Below are positions 9,557 through 18,989 of a DNA stretch of 39,783 bases, one piece after another. Position 1 is the stretch's first letter. Every line of letters begins with the position of its first letter. The translations under genes and the position numbers were made by a program. A model generated the notes under the pieces. It saw nothing but the letters and a program-made list of their open reading frames with translations. It did not search any database and was not told the origin of the DNA. The stretch lies in contig NZ_MBPN01000043.1 in assembly GCF_001695625.1 (NCBI RefSeq), forward strand, positions 1-39,783, read 5' to 3'. This stretch comes from Pseudomonas defluvii (GTDB lineage: Bacteria; Pseudomonadota; Gammaproteobacteria; Pseudomonadales; Pseudomonadaceae).

Positions 9557-10468
9557 ATGATGACCTTGCGCCAGATCCGCCATTTCATCGCCGTCGCTGA
9601 AACCGGGTCCATTTCCGCCGCCGCTCAAACCGCGTTCATTTCCCAATCAACCCTGACCCTGGCGATCCAGCAATTGGAGCAAGACATCGGCGTCAGCCTG
9701 TTCAGCCGGCACGCCAAGGGAATGACCCTGACCCATCAGGGCCATCAGTTCCTGCGTCAGGCCCACCTGATCCTCGCCACGGTCGACAATGCCAAGCGCA
9801 GCCTGCAGCAGAGTACCGATCAGGTTGCCGGGCAACTGACCATTGGCGTAACCAGCCTGGTCGCCGGTTACTACCTGGCCGACCTGCTGACGCGCTTCCA
9901 GCGGGCCTACCCGAATGTCGATATCCGCGTGACCGAGGATGAACGCCCCTACATCGAGCACCTGTTGGTCAACGGTGAAATTGATGTCGGGGTACTGATC
10001 CTGTCCAACCTTGAAGACCGCCTGGCCCTGCAGACTGAAGTCCTTACCCACTCACCCCACAGGCTCTGGCTGCCCGCGCGTCACCCCCTGCTCGAACACG
10101 ACAGCATCAGCCTGGCCGACGTTGCCCGCGAACCGCTGATCCAGCTCAACGTCGATGAAATGGAGCGTAATGCCCAGCGCATCTGGGCGGGTGCCGGCCT
10201 GCAGGCCAACATCAGCCTTCGCACCGCCTCCACCGAAGCGGTGCGCAGCCTGGTCGCGGCCGGCCTGGGGGTTTCGATACAACCGGACATGACCTACCGC
10301 CCCTGGTCGCTGGAGGGCGACATTATCGAGGCCCGCCCCCTGGCCGACCTCAACCAGACCCTCGACGTCGGGCTGGCCTGGCGCCGAGGCACGGCAAGGC
10401 CGGCCTTGGTCGACCCCTTTCTCACCGTGGCCCGCGAACAACCCTCCGGGCGCAAGCCATCTATTTAA
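9557..10468 (+). CDS. LysR-family transcriptional regulator
   Basis: A 303-aa protein with an N-terminal winged helix-turn-helix (residues about 3-62; MTLRQIRHFIAVAETGSISAAA, SQSTLTLAIQQLEQDIG) and a C-terminal two-lobed effector domain (about 90-295). It is divergent from the DUF533 gene and about 130 nt upstream of the aldehyde dehydrogenase and polyamine transport genes on the same strand. It is the likely local regulator of that cluster; this is inference from position. Tandem ATG codons open the frame (9557, 9560); no clear Shine-Dalgarno is visible, so either could be used. Confidence 0.92.
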   Translation: MMTLRQIRHFIAVAETGSISAAAQTAFISQSTLTLAIQQLEQDIGVSLFSRHAKGMTLTHQGHQFLRQAHLILATVDNAKRSLQQSTDQVAGQLTIGVTSLVAGYYLADLLTRFQRAYPNVDIRVTEDERPYIEHLLVNGEIDVGVLILSNLEDRLALQTEVLTHSPHRLWLPARHPLLEHDSISLADVAREPLIQLNVDEMERNAQRIWAGAGLQANISLRTASTEAVRSLVAAGLGVSIQPDMTYRPWSLEGDIIEARPLADLNQTLDVGLAWRRGTARPALVDPFLTVAREQPSGRKPSI

Positions 10469-10601
10469 TCGAACGCAGCCTTCAGTATTTAGAATTTGTA
10501 GACCTAGCTCATGGCCACTAGTCTCTCTGTGACGAGCACGCAAGGCCCCAGGCTTCCCGACGAAGCACTTGGCACCGACAGAACAAGAGAGAACTCGCAC
10601 T

Positions 10602-12059
10602 ATGGCTGGCACGCCCCCACTGCTGACCCATCTGCTGATTGACGGCGAACAGGTGGCCGGTCACGGTCGGGCCGAAGCGATCCTCAATCCTGCGACCGGC
10701 GAGGTGCTGACCCAGGTTGCCGACGCCAGCACCGAGCAGGTCGAACAGGCCATTCAGGCGGCTCAACGGGCATTTGCTGGCTGGGCCCGCACAACACCAC
10801 AGCAACGCTCCAGCGCCCTGCTCTCGATTGCCGATGCCATCGAAGCGCAGGCAGACCTGCTGGCACGCCTTGACGCCATGAACTGCGGAAAACCCCTGCA
10901 TTTGGCACGCCAGGACGACCTGACAGCCGCCATCGACGTGTTCCGGTTCTTCGCCGGGGCCGTGCGCTGCCAGACCGGTCAACTGGCCGGTGAGTACCTG
11001 CCCGGCTACACCAGCATGGTGCGCCGTGATCCACTCGGTGTGGTCGCCTCGATTGCGCCATGGAACTACCCGATCATGATGGCCGCCTGGAAGATCGCGC
11101 CTGCGCTGGCCGCCGGCAACACCGTGGTGTTCAAACCTTCCGAGCACACACCACTGTCGATCCTGGCACTGGCCCCGGCGCTGGCCGAACGCCTGCCACG
11201 CGGGGTACTGAATATTGTCTGTGGCGGTGGCGAGGGGGTTGGCAGCCACTTGGTCAGCCACCCGGCGGTACGCATGGTGTCGTTGACCGGCGATATCGTC
11301 ACCGGCCAGAAAATCCTCCAGAGCGCGGCCAAAACCCTGAAGCGCACACACCTGGAACTGGGCGGCAAGGCACCGGTGATCGTCTGCAACGATGCCGACC
11401 TCAAGGCCGTCGTCGAGGCTGTACGCACCTACGGTTACTACAACGCCGGCCAGGACTGCACCGCGGCCTGTCGCATCTATGCCCAAGCCGGCATCCATGA
11501 TCGGCTGGTCAGCGAGCTCGGCAGCGCCGTTTCCAGCGTACGCTTTGCCGGCAAGCGCGATGCCGACAACGAGATCGGCCCACTGATCAGTATCCGCCAG
11601 CGGGACCGGGTCGCAAGCTTCGTCGAGCGCGCCCTGAGCCAGCCCCACATTGAACGCATCACTGGGGCTGCGGTGCATTCCGGGCCAGGTTTCTTTTACC
11701 AGCCGACCCTGCTGGCTGGCTGCAAACAGACCGACGAAATTGTCCAGCGTGAGGTATTCGGCCCGGTGGTAACCGTCACCCGCTTCGACGAACTGTCCCA
11801 GGCCGTGGACTGGGCCAACGACTCCGAATACGGCCTGGCCTCATCGGTATGGACGCAGAACCTGGATAAAGCCCTGCAGGTCGCGGCTCGACTGCAGTAT
11901 GGCTGCACCTGGATCAACAGCCATTTCATGCTGGTCAGCGAAATGCCTCACGGCGGGCTCAAGCGCTCCGGGTATGGCAAGGACTTGTCCAGCGACTCAC
12001 TGCAGGACTACAGCGTGGTCCGGCACATCATGGCCCGCCAGGGCGAACCATGGGGTTAG
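10602..12059 (+). CDS. aldehyde dehydrogenase, aminobutyraldehyde dehydrogenase-like
   Basis: NAD(P)-dependent aldehyde dehydrogenase of 485 aa. Catalytic Cys286 in GQDCTAAC, general base Glu252 in LELGGKAP, and the IAPWNYP cofactor region are present. It is a close paralogue of the enzyme at 16250-17674 and shares nearly every motif, including the [13 protein letters not shown] segment typical of gamma-aminobutyraldehyde dehydrogenases. The ATG at 10602 is preferred over an in-frame TTG at 10569 because it has an AAGAGAG ribosome site and begins where the paralogue begins. The substrate is probably an omega-amino aldehyde from polyamine breakdown; the exact one cannot be told from sequence. 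Confidence 0.88.
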   Translation: MAGTPPLLTHLLIDGEQVAGHGRAEAILNPATGEVLTQVADASTEQVEQAIQAAQRAFAGWARTTPQQRSSALLSIADAIEAQADLLARLDAMNCGKPLHLARQDDLTAAIDVFRFFAGAVRCQTGQLAGEYLPGYTSMVRRDPLGVVASIAPWNYPIMMAAWKIAPALAAGNTVVFKPSEHTPLSILALAPALAERLPRGVLNIVCGGGEGVGSHLVSHPAVRMVSLTGDIVTGQKILQSAAKTLKRTHLELGGKAPVIVCNDADLKAVVEAVRTYGYYNAGQDCTAACRIYAQAGIHDRLVSELGSAVSSVRFAGKRDADNEIGPLISIRQRDRVASFVERALSQPHIERITGAAVHSGPGFFYQPTLLAGCKQTDEIVQREVFGPVVTVTRFDELSQAVDWANDSEYGLASSVWTQNLDKALQVAARLQYGCTWINSHFMLVSEMPHGGLKRSGYGKDLSSDSLQDYSVVRHIMARQGEPWG

Positions 12060-12148
12060 ACCCGCAGAACCGCACTACGCTAATAAGAAGTAGATCAGAT
12101 AACGCCTTCACTACTGCCCCGACCATAATTTAAAGAAGAGGGATAACC

Positions 12149-13300
12149 ATGTTCGTGAACAAGACTGCTGTGCTCAGCTCCCTGGCTACCGCGCTGCTGG
12201 CCAGTGCCAGTCTGCAAGCGGCCGAACCACTCAAGGCTGTTGGCGCGGGCGAAGGCCAACTGGATATCGTCGCCTGGCCCGGCTACATCGAACGCGGCGA
12301 AAGTGACAAGAACTACGACTGGGTAACCGGTTTCGAGAAAGAGACCGGGTGCAAGGTCAGCGTGAAAACCGCCGCGACCTCCGACGAGATGGTCAGCCTG
12401 ATGGCCAAAGGCGGTTACGATCTGGTCACCGCCTCGGGCGATGCCTCCCTGCGCCTGATCGTTGGCAAACGCGTACAGCCGATCAATACCGCACTGATCC
12501 CCAACTGGAAGAACCTCGATCCGCGCCTGAAAGATGGCGCATGGTATGTGGTCAACAAGCAAGTCTATGGTACCCCGTACCAATGGGGCCCGAACGTGCT
12601 GATGTACAACACCAATGTGTTCAAGCAGGCCCCGACCAGCTGGAGCGTGGTGTTCGAACCGCAGAACCTGCCAGACGGCAAACCCAACAAGGGCCGGGTC
12701 CAGGCCTACGACGGCCCTATCTACATTGCCGACGCGGCGCTCTACCTGAAATCGGCCAAACCGGAACTGGGCATTCAGAACCCCTATGAACTCACCGAAA
12801 CCCAGTACAAGGCCGTGCTTGACCTGCTGCGTCAGCAGCAACCGCTGATTCACCGCTATTGGCATGACGCAACCGTCCAGATGAGCGACGTGAAAAACGA
12901 AGGCGTGGTTGCCTCCAGCTCATGGGGCTACATGGTCAACGGCCTGAAAGCCGAGCAACAGCCTGTGTCCTCGACCATTCCCAAGGAAGGCGCCACTGGC
13001 TGGGCGGACACCACCATGCTGCATGCCGAAGCCAAGCACCCCAACTGCGCGTACAAGTGGATGGACTGGTCATTGCAACCGAAGGTCCAGGGCGATGTAG
13101 CGGCCTGGTTCGGCTCGCTGCCCGCCGTCCCTGCGGCCTGCAAGGCCAGTGAACTGCTGGGCGCAGAAGGCTGTGCAACCAACGGCTTCGACCAGTTCGA
13201 CAAGATCGCCTTCTGGAAGACCCCACAGGCCGAAGGTGGCAAGTTCGTGCCTTACAGCCGCTGGACTCAAGACTACATCGCGATCATGGGCGGTCGCTGA
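12149..13300 (+). CDS. ydcS: periplasmic polyamine-type solute-binding protein (YdcS-like)
   Basis: Binding protein of the adjacent ABC transporter, 383 aa. A Sec signal peptide (basic start MFVNK, hydrophobic LSSLATALLASA, cleavage near LQA-AEP) precedes a PotD/PotF-type domain beginning LDIVAWPGYIERG. Length and gene order match E. coli YdcS (about 381 aa) in ydcSTUVW. A strong GAGGG ribosome site lies seven bases upstream. It is followed by 142 nt containing two hairpins before the ATPase gene, consistent with binding protein being made in excess. The ligand is inferred to be putrescine or a related polyamine or amine from the neighbouring dehydrogenases. Confidence 0.9.
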   Translation: MFVNKTAVLSSLATALLASASLQAAEPLKAVGAGEGQLDIVAWPGYIERGESDKNYDWVTGFEKETGCKVSVKTAATSDEMVSLMAKGGYDLVTASGDASLRLIVGKRVQPINTALIPNWKNLDPRLKDGAWYVVNKQVYGTPYQWGPNVLMYNTNVFKQAPTSWSVVFEPQNLPDGKPNKGRVQAYDGPIYIADAALYLKSAKPELGIQNPYELTETQYKAVLDLLRQQQPLIHRYWHDATVQMSDVKNEGVVASSSWGYMVNGLKAEQQPVSSTIPKEGATGWADTTMLHAEAKHPNCAYKWMDWSLQPKVQGDVAAWFGSLPAVPAACKASELLGAEGCATNGFDQFDKIAFWKTPQAEGGKFVPYSRWTQDYIAIMGGR

Positions 13301-13314
13301 CAGCTTCAGGTGCC

Positions 13315-13354
13315 GACCTTGCCGAAGCAGTGACAACCCTGCACCGGCAAGGTC
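13315..13354 (+). repeat. hairpin 1 between binding-protein and ATPase genes
   Basis: A perfect 10-bp inverted repeat (GACCTTGCCG and CGGCAAGGTC) starts 15 nt after the binding-protein stop. The loop contains a further GCAG/CTGC pairing. There is no T-run after it, so it is more likely an mRNA stabiliser or partial terminator than a full terminator. Confidence 0.7.
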
Positions 13355-13393
13355 AATGCCTTGAGAGACACCTTACATCGATTTCAGCAGTCC

Positions 13394-13425
13394 AGGCGTT
13401 GGGCGCGCTGCGCGCCCTTACGCCT
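13394..13425 (+). promoter_or_regulatory. strong hairpin just upstream of the ATPase gene ribosome site
   Basis: Nested inverted repeat: an outer AGGCGT/ACGCCT stem and an inner GGGCGCGC/GCGCGCCC stem separated by one or two unpaired bases. It ends a few bases before the CGGAG Shine-Dalgarno of the gene at 13443. It could slow RNA polymerase, block 3' exonucleases, or tune translation of the transporter genes relative to the binding protein. Confidence 0.6.
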
Positions 13426-13442
13426 ATCCGGAGCACCGCACC

Positions 13443-14483
13443 ATGACGCTTGCAGTCCAGTTCACCCACGTTTCCCGCCTGTTCGGCGAAGTGAAGGCCG
13501 TAGACCGGGTTTCCATTGATATTCAGGACGGCGAGTTCTTCTCCATGCTGGGCCCGTCCGGCTCAGGCAAGACGACCTGCTTGCGACTGATCGCCGGTTT
13601 CGAACAACCCAGTGCCGGCTCGATTCGCATACACGGCGTGGAGGCTGCCGGCCTGCCGCCCTATCAGCGTGACGTCAACACGGTGTTTCAGGACTATGCC
13701 CTGTTCCCGCACATGAACGTTCTCGATAACGTCGCCTACGGCCTGAAGGTCAAAGGCGTCTCAAAAAACGAACGCCACGCCAGCGCAGAAGAAGCCTTGG
13801 CCATGGTCGCGCTGGGGGGCTACGGCGCGCGCAAGCCGGCACAACTGTCCGGCGGTCAACGCCAGCGCGTGGCCCTGGCCCGCGCCCTGGTCAACCGGCC
13901 GCGCGTACTGTTGCTAGACGAACCCTTGGGCGCCCTCGACCTGAAGCTGCGCGAGCAGATGCAGAGTGAGCTGAAGAAGCTCCAGCGTCAGTTGGGCATT
14001 ACCTTCATCTTCGTCACCCACGATCAGACCGAAGCGCTGTCGATGTCTGATCGCGTAGCCGTATTCAACCGAGGGCGCATCGAACAGGTCGATACCCCAC
14101 GCAATCTTTACATGCAGCCGGCCACCACGTTCGTCGCCGAGTTCGTCGGCACCTCCAACGTGGTCCGCGGCGAGCTGGCCCAACAGCTCAATGGCAGCAA
14201 CCTGCCGTTCTCCATTCGCCCGGAACATATCCGCTTCGGCGAAGGCCCCTTGGCCAGCCATGAGGTACAGGTCAGCGGGCTGCTCCATGACATTCAGTAT
14301 CAGGGCAGCGCCACACGCTACGAACTGACGCTGGACAGCGGCCAGACCCTGGCAGTGAGCCAGGCCAATAACCAGTGGCAACCCCAGTCGCCGGTATTTC
14401 AGCCTGGCCAACGCCTGACAGCGCGTTGGGCCCGCGAGGCCATGACTGCCCTGCAGGAAACCGCGTTGCACGAGGGGCAGTAA
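13443..14483 (+). CDS. ydcT: polyamine-type ABC transporter ATPase (YdcT/PotA-like)
   Basis: ATP-hydrolysing subunit, 346 aa. Walker A GPSGSGKTT, Q-loop region VFQDYALFPHMNV, signature LSGGQRQRVALARAL, Walker B LLLDEPLGALD and the switch histidine in FVTHDQ are all intact. The C-terminal part (from about 240) is a TOBE-like domain as in PotA. CGGAG sits nine bases before the ATG. The next permease gene starts one base after its stop codon, so the transporter genes are tightly coupled. Confidence 0.94.
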   Translation: MTLAVQFTHVSRLFGEVKAVDRVSIDIQDGEFFSMLGPSGSGKTTCLRLIAGFEQPSAGSIRIHGVEAAGLPPYQRDVNTVFQDYALFPHMNVLDNVAYGLKVKGVSKNERHASAEEALAMVALGGYGARKPAQLSGGQRQRVALARALVNRPRVLLLDEPLGALDLKLREQMQSELKKLQRQLGITFIFVTHDQTEALSMSDRVAVFNRGRIEQVDTPRNLYMQPATTFVAEFVGTSNVVRGELAQQLNGSNLPFSIRPEHIRFGEGPLASHEVQVSGLLHDIQYQGSATRYELTLDSGQTLAVSQANNQWQPQSPVFQPGQRLTARWAREAMTALQETALHEGQ

Positions 14484-14484
14484 G

Positions 14485-15435
14485 ATGAGCCTGACCCTGG
14501 ATAAACAGGCACCCGCACAGCACGAGTCTGCGCTGCGACGCTTCTCCAACCTGCTCTACCGACGGCCGAACCTGTACCTGGCCTTGCTGCTGGTGCCGCC
14601 ACTGATCTGGTTCGGGGCGATTTACCTGGGTTCACTGCTGACGTTGCTCTGGCAAGGGTTCTACACCTTCGACGACTTCACCATGGCGGTCACCCCAGAG
14701 CTGACCCTGGCGAACTTCACCGCCCTGTTCAACCCGTCAAACTTCGACATCATCCTGCGCACCCTGGGTATGGCCGTCGCGGTCTCCCTGGCCAGTGCAG
14801 TGGTGGCATTCCCGATTGCCTACTATATGGCGCGCTATACCAGTGGCAAGACCAAGGCCTTTTTCTACATTGCCGTGATGATGCCTATGTGGGCCAGCTA
14901 CATCGTCAAGGCCTATGCCTGGACCCTGCTGCTGGCCAAGGGCGGGGTTGCCCAGTGGTTCATTCAGCAACTGAATCTGGAGCCAGTACTGCATGTCATC
15001 CTCGGTATTCCCGGCGTTGGCGGCAGCACCCTGTCGACCTCGCACCTGGGCCGTTTTCTGGTGTTCGTCTACATCTGGCTGCCGTTCATGATCCTGCCGA
15101 TCCAGGCATCGCTGGAACGCCTGCCGCCCTCATTGCTGCAAGCCTCGGCGGACTTGGGCGCCAAACCCCGGCAAACCTTCATGCAGGTCATCCTGCCGCT
15201 ATCGATACCGGGCATTGCCGCCGGTTCGATCTTCACCTTCTCGCTGACCCTGGGCGATTTCATCGTGCCGCAGCTGGTCGGCCCGCCCGGCTACTTCATC
15301 GGCAGCATGGTGTATGCCCAGCAAGGCGCTATCGGCAACATGCCGATGGCCGCAGCCTTTACCCTGGTGCCGATCGTGCTGATTGCCATCTACTTGTCCA
15401 TCGTCAAACGACTGGGGGCCTTCGATGCACTCTGA
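14485..15435 (+). CDS. ydcU: ABC transporter permease (YdcU/PotB-like)
   Basis: Inner-membrane permease of 316 aa with about six membrane segments; the first is [20 protein letters not shown]. The cytoplasmic EAA loop that contacts the ATPase is visible near [20 protein letters not shown]. Its ribosome site GAGGGG lies inside the end of the preceding gene. It overlaps the next permease gene by 11 nt. Length matches E. coli YdcU (about 313 aa). Confidence 0.93.
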   Translation: MSLTLDKQAPAQHESALRRFSNLLYRRPNLYLALLLVPPLIWFGAIYLGSLLTLLWQGFYTFDDFTMAVTPELTLANFTALFNPSNFDIILRTLGMAVAVSLASAVVAFPIAYYMARYTSGKTKAFFYIAVMMPMWASYIVKAYAWTLLLAKGGVAQWFIQQLNLEPVLHVILGIPGVGGSTLSTSHLGRFLVFVYIWLPFMILPIQASLERLPPSLLQASADLGAKPRQTFMQVILPLSIPGIAAGSIFTFSLTLGDFIVPQLVGPPGYFIGSMVYAQQGAIGNMPMAAAFTLVPIVLIAIYLSIVKRLGAFDAL

Positions 15436-16231
15436 AAAAGCGTCCCTGGGCCTGCGCCTGGCTGCCTGGGGCGGGCTAGTGTTCCTGCACTTCCCGATCC
15501 TGATCATCTTCCTCTACGCCTTCAACACTGAAGACGCCGCCTTCAGTTTTCCGCCTCAGGGCTTCACCCTGAAGTGGATCAGCGTGGCGTTCTCGCGCCC
15601 TGACGTGCTGGAGTCGATCAAGCTCTCGTTGCAAGTCGCCTGCATGGCCACCCTGATTGCCCTGGTACTGGGAACCCTGGCCTCGGCGGCCCTGTACCGG
15701 CGCAGTTTCTTTGGCAAGGAAAGCATCTCGCTGATGCTGATCCTACCGATTGCCCTGCCTGGCATCATCACCGGTATCGCCCTGCTCTCCGCGTTCAAGC
15801 GCCTGGGCATCGAACCGGGTATTTTCACCATCGTGGTTGGCCACGCCACCTTCTGCGTGGTGATCGTCTACAACAACGTCATCGCTCGCCTGCGCCGAAC
15901 CTCGCAAAGCCTGATCGAGGCGTCCATGGACCTGGGTGCCGATGGCTGGCAGACCTTCCGCTTCATCGTTCTGCCCAACCTGGGTTCAGCCCTGTTGGCG
16001 GGCGGGATGCTGGCCTTTGCCCTGTCGTTCGATGAAATCATCGTCACCACCTTTACCGCCGGCCATGAGCGCACCCTGCCGATCTGGCTGCTCAATCAGC
16101 TCAGCCGGCCACGCGATGTACCTGTCACCAACGTCGTTGCAATGCTGGTGATGATGGTGACCATGCTGCCGATCCTTGGCGCCTACTACCTGACCCGCGG
16201 CGGCGAAAGCGTTGCCGGCAGCGGCAAATAA
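15425..16231 (+). CDS. ydcV: ABC transporter permease (YdcV/PotC-like)
   Basis: Second permease subunit, 268 aa, about six membrane segments (first [20 protein letters not shown]). The EAA loop reads [21 protein letters not shown] chose the ATG at 15425, overlapping the end of ydcU by 11 nt; an upstream in-frame ATG at 15383 would add 14 non-homologous residues. Length fits E. coli YdcV (about 264 aa). The aldehyde dehydrogenase gene follows after 18 nt with its own GGAGG. Confidence 0.93.
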   Translation: MHSEKASLGLRLAAWGGLVFLHFPILIIFLYAFNTEDAAFSFPPQGFTLKWISVAFSRPDVLESIKLSLQVACMATLIALVLGTLASAALYRRSFFGKESISLMLILPIALPGIITGIALLSAFKRLGIEPGIFTIVVGHATFCVVIVYNNVIARLRRTSQSLIEASMDLGADGWQTFRFIVLPNLGSALLAGGMLAFALSFDEIIVTTFTAGHERTLPIWLLNQLSRPRDVPVTNVVAMLVMMVTMLPILGAYYLTRGGESVAGSGK

Positions 16232-16249
16232 CTCCTGGAGGACTCGAAC

Positions 16250-17674
16250 ATGCAAACCAAACTGCTGATCAACGGCCAACTGGTTGCCGGCGAAGGTAGC
16301 GCCTACCCAGTGATCAACCCGGCACAGGGCAGCGTGCTGGTAGAAATCAATGAAGCCAGCGAAGCGCAAGTCGACAGCGCCGTCCGCGCGGCAGACCTGG
16401 CCTTTGAAAGCTGGTCGCAGACGACGCCGAAAGACCGCTCACACCTATTGCTGCAACTGGCCGATGCCATCGAAGCGCATGGTGGCGAGCTGGCAAAACT
16501 GGAGTCGGACAACTGCGGCAAACCGTACCACGCGGCCCTGAATGACGAGATCCCGGCCATTGCTGATGTATTCCGCTTCTTCGCCGGTGCCAGCCGTTGC
16601 CTGAGCGGCTCGGCGGCGGGCGAGTATTTGCCGGGGCATACGTCGATGATCCGTCGCGACCCGATCGGTGTTGTTGCCTCCATCGCTCCGTGGAACTACC
16701 CACTGATGATGGTCGCCTGGAAGATCGCCCCCGCGCTGGCCGCCGGCAATACCGTGGTGCTCAAGCCCTCGGAACAGACCCCTCTGACGGCCCTGCGCCT
16801 GGCCGAACTGGCCGCACCGATCTTTCCGGCGGGGGTCCTCAACATCCTGTTTGGTTGTGGCCCGAGTGTCGGCACGCCGCTGGTGACTCACCCGAAAGTG
16901 CGCATGGTCTCGCTGACCGGCTCCATCGCCACCGGCGCCAACATCATTTCCAGCACGTCCGACAGCGTGAAACGCATGCACATGGAGCTGGGCGGCAAGG
17001 CACCGGTCATCATCTTTGACGACGCTGACATCGATGCCGCCGTCGAAGGCATCCGCACGTTCGGCTTCTACAACGCAGGCCAGGACTGCACTGCCGCCTG
17101 CCGCATCTACGCCCAGAGCGGTATCTATGAACGTTTTGTCGAGAAACTCGGCAAGGCGGTGTCCACCATCAAGTACGGCAAGCAAGGCGACCCCAGTACC
17201 GAACTCGGCCCATTGATCACCGCCCAGCACCGTGAGCGCGTTGCCGGCTTCGTCGAGCGCGCGATTGCCCAGCCACATATCCGTCTGATCACGGGCGGCA
17301 AATCAGTGCCGGGCCATGGTTTCTTCTTCGAGCCAACCGTACTGGCCGACGCCCAGCAGGACGATGAAATCGTCCGCCGTGAAGTGTTTGGCCCAGTGGT
17401 TTCCGTGACCCGTTTCGAGGATGAAACACAAGTAGTGGCCTGGGCCAACGACTCCGACTACGGCTTGGCCTCCTCAATCTGGACCGCCGACGTGGGCCGT
17501 GCACACCGTATCTCGGCACGCCTTCAGTACGGCTGCACTTGGGTGAACACCCACTTCATGCTAGTCAGTGAAATGCCGCACGGCGGGCAAAAGCTGTCCG
17601 GGTACGGCAAGGACATGTCGATGTACGGGCTAGAGGACTACACCTGCATCCGCCATGTAATGTTCAAGCACTGA
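16250..17674 (+). CDS. patD: gamma-aminobutyraldehyde dehydrogenase (PatD/YdcW-like)
   Basis: Oxidises 4-aminobutanal to GABA in putrescine breakdown. At 474 aa it has the same length as E. coli PatD, with catalytic Cys280 (GQDCTAAC) and Glu246 (MELGGKAP) at the positions I recall for that enzyme, and the IAPWNYP cofactor motif. It is the last gene of the ydcSTUV-like operon, as in E. coli. A GGAGG lies eight bases before ATG. The paralogue at 10602 flanks the other side of the transporter; which one handles which aldehyde is unknown. Confidence 0.93.
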   Translation: MQTKLLINGQLVAGEGSAYPVINPAQGSVLVEINEASEAQVDSAVRAADLAFESWSQTTPKDRSHLLLQLADAIEAHGGELAKLESDNCGKPYHAALNDEIPAIADVFRFFAGASRCLSGSAAGEYLPGHTSMIRRDPIGVVASIAPWNYPLMMVAWKIAPALAAGNTVVLKPSEQTPLTALRLAELAAPIFPAGVLNILFGCGPSVGTPLVTHPKVRMVSLTGSIATGANIISSTSDSVKRMHMELGGKAPVIIFDDADIDAAVEGIRTFGFYNAGQDCTAACRIYAQSGIYERFVEKLGKAVSTIKYGKQGDPSTELGPLITAQHRERVAGFVERAIAQPHIRLITGGKSVPGHGFFFEPTVLADAQQDDEIVRREVFGPVVSVTRFEDETQVVAWANDSDYGLASSIWTADVGRAHRISARLQYGCTWVNTHFMLVSEMPHGGQKLSGYGKDMSMYGLEDYTCIRHVMFKH

Positions 17675-17683
17675 CCGCCCAAG

Positions 17684-17722
17684 CGCAGGCAAGCCCAAAT
17701 GGCAGCAGCGGGCTTGCCTGCG
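17684..17722. repeat. REP-like inverted repeat between convergent genes
   Basis: A perfect 13-bp inverted repeat (CGCAGGCAAGCCC and GGGCTTGCCTGCG) with a 13-nt loop, between the convergent patD and oxidoreductase genes. The GGCAAGCCC core resembles repetitive extragenic palindromes common in P. putida and P. fluorescens genomes. It may also end transcription from either side. Confidence 0.6.
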
Positions 17723-17757
17723 ATGCTTTCCAGAGCGTCGACGATGAAGGCTCGCCT

Positions 17758-18864
17758 TCAATCACGCAAATCCGACTCGTGAATCGGCTGCTCGCGGCTG
17801 GTGGCTCGCTGGTATTGAGCAGGCCAGACCGCCTTGTTGCCGCCCAGGTCATCATCGGCATGCAGCGGCCAATAAGGATCGCGCAGCAGCTCTCGGGCCA
17901 GCAGGATAATGTCGGCCTGACCAGTGCGCAGGATATGTTCGGCCTGGGCCGGCTCGGTGATCATGCCCACTGTGCCGGTAGCGATTTCCGACTCCTTGCG
18001 TACCCGCTCGGCAAATCGGGTCTGGTAGCCTGGCCCGATCGGGATTTCGGCATGTACGGAGGTCCCGCCGGAGGACACATCGATCAAATCGACCCCCAGT
18101 GCTTTCAGGCGTCTGGCCAATTCGACGGTTTCATCCGGGTTCCAGCCATCCTCGACCCAATCAGTGGCCGACACCCGTACGAATACGGGCAGATCACGGG
18201 GCCAGACCTCACGGACAGCTTCGGTGACCTGCAGCGTCAAACGAATTCGGTTTTCAAAGCTGCTGCCGTACTCATCACGGCGCTGATTACTCAAGGGCGA
18301 CAGGAACTGGTGCAGTAGATAACCATGGGCGGCATGCACCTCGACCACTTTGAAGCCGGCCGTCAATGCACGCTTGGCCGCACTGACGAAGGCCTGAATC
18401 ACCTCGTGAATCTGCGCCACGCTCAATTCACTGGGGGCGGTGTGCTCAGGGTCGAAGGCAATTTTCGACGGCCCCACCGGTACCCAGCCACCGTCTTCGG
18501 GTTTGACGCTGCCACGCTTGCCAAGCCAGGGCCGATGGGTGCTGGCCTTACGCCCGGCATGCGCCAACTGAATGCCGGGTACCGCGCCTTGGGCAGTTAT
18601 GAACCGGGTAATACGTTGCAATGGGGCGATTTGTGCATCGTTCCACAGGCCAAGGTCCTGAGCGGTGATCCGGCCTTCGGCGGTGATCGCAGTCGCTTCA
18701 GTAAAGACCAACCCGGCACCACCGACCGCGCGGCTCCCCAGATGTACAAGATGCCAGTCATTGGCCAGCCCATCCGCGGCCGAATACTGGCACATGGGTG
18801 ATACGGCGATTCGGTTGGGCAGGGTCAGTTGGCGCAGGGTGTAGGGCTCAAGCAGCAAGCTCAT
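17758..18864 (-). CDS. NADH:flavin oxidoreductase, Old Yellow Enzyme family (YqjM/XenA class)
   Basis: FMN-dependent ene-reductase, 368 aa. It has the class markers SPMCQY with Cys25, the IQLAHAGRKAS motif, and a substrate-binding histidine pair (H177 and H180 in VHAAHGYL). Such enzymes reduce activated double bonds, nitro compounds and other electrophiles; the natural substrate is usually unknown. GAGAGGTG lies just before the ATG. An 8-bp inverted repeat at 18904-18953 upstream could be an operator. It differs clearly from XenA as I remember that sequence, so no symbol is given. Confidence 0.92.
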   Translation of the reverse strand: MSLLLEPYTLRQLTLPNRIAVSPMCQYSAADGLANDWHLVHLGSRAVGGAGLVFTEATAITAEGRITAQDLGLWNDAQIAPLQRITRFITAQGAVPGIQLAHAGRKASTHRPWLGKRGSVKPEDGGWVPVGPSKIAFDPEHTAPSELSVAQIHEVIQAFVSAAKRALTAGFKVVEVHAAHGYLLHQFLSPLSNQRRDEYGSSFENRIRLTLQVTEAVREVWPRDLPVFVRVSATDWVEDGWNPDETVELARRLKALGVDLIDVSSGGTSVHAEIPIGPGYQTRFAERVRKESEIATGTVGMITEPAQAEHILRTGQADIILLARELLRDPYWPLHADDDLGGNKAVWPAQYQRATSREQPIHESDLRD

Positions 18865-18903
18865 GGGGCACCTCTCAAATTAAGTGGTAAGGCTCCAGAG
18901 GCA

Positions 18904-18953
18904 TTGATCGGCCGACCACAGAATCTTCCCCGCAGGCTCTTCGACCCGATCAA
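18904..18953 (-). promoter_or_regulatory. operator-like inverted repeat upstream of the oxidoreductase gene
   Basis: Perfect 8-bp arms TTGATCGG and CCGATCAA separated by 34 nt, lying 40-90 nt before the oxidoreductase start and after the recJ stop. Too long a loop for a terminator; it could be paired half-sites for a repressor or activator. Confidence 0.35.
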
Positions 18954-18989
18954 CCCTTTTTAGAGCCTAGACCACTTTGCTCCCTGCAA

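Noticed and set aside
10560..10600. TGGCAC-like sigma-54 site before the aldehyde dehydrogenase
   Set aside because: The -24-like half is present but no GC-containing -12 element follows at the right spacing.
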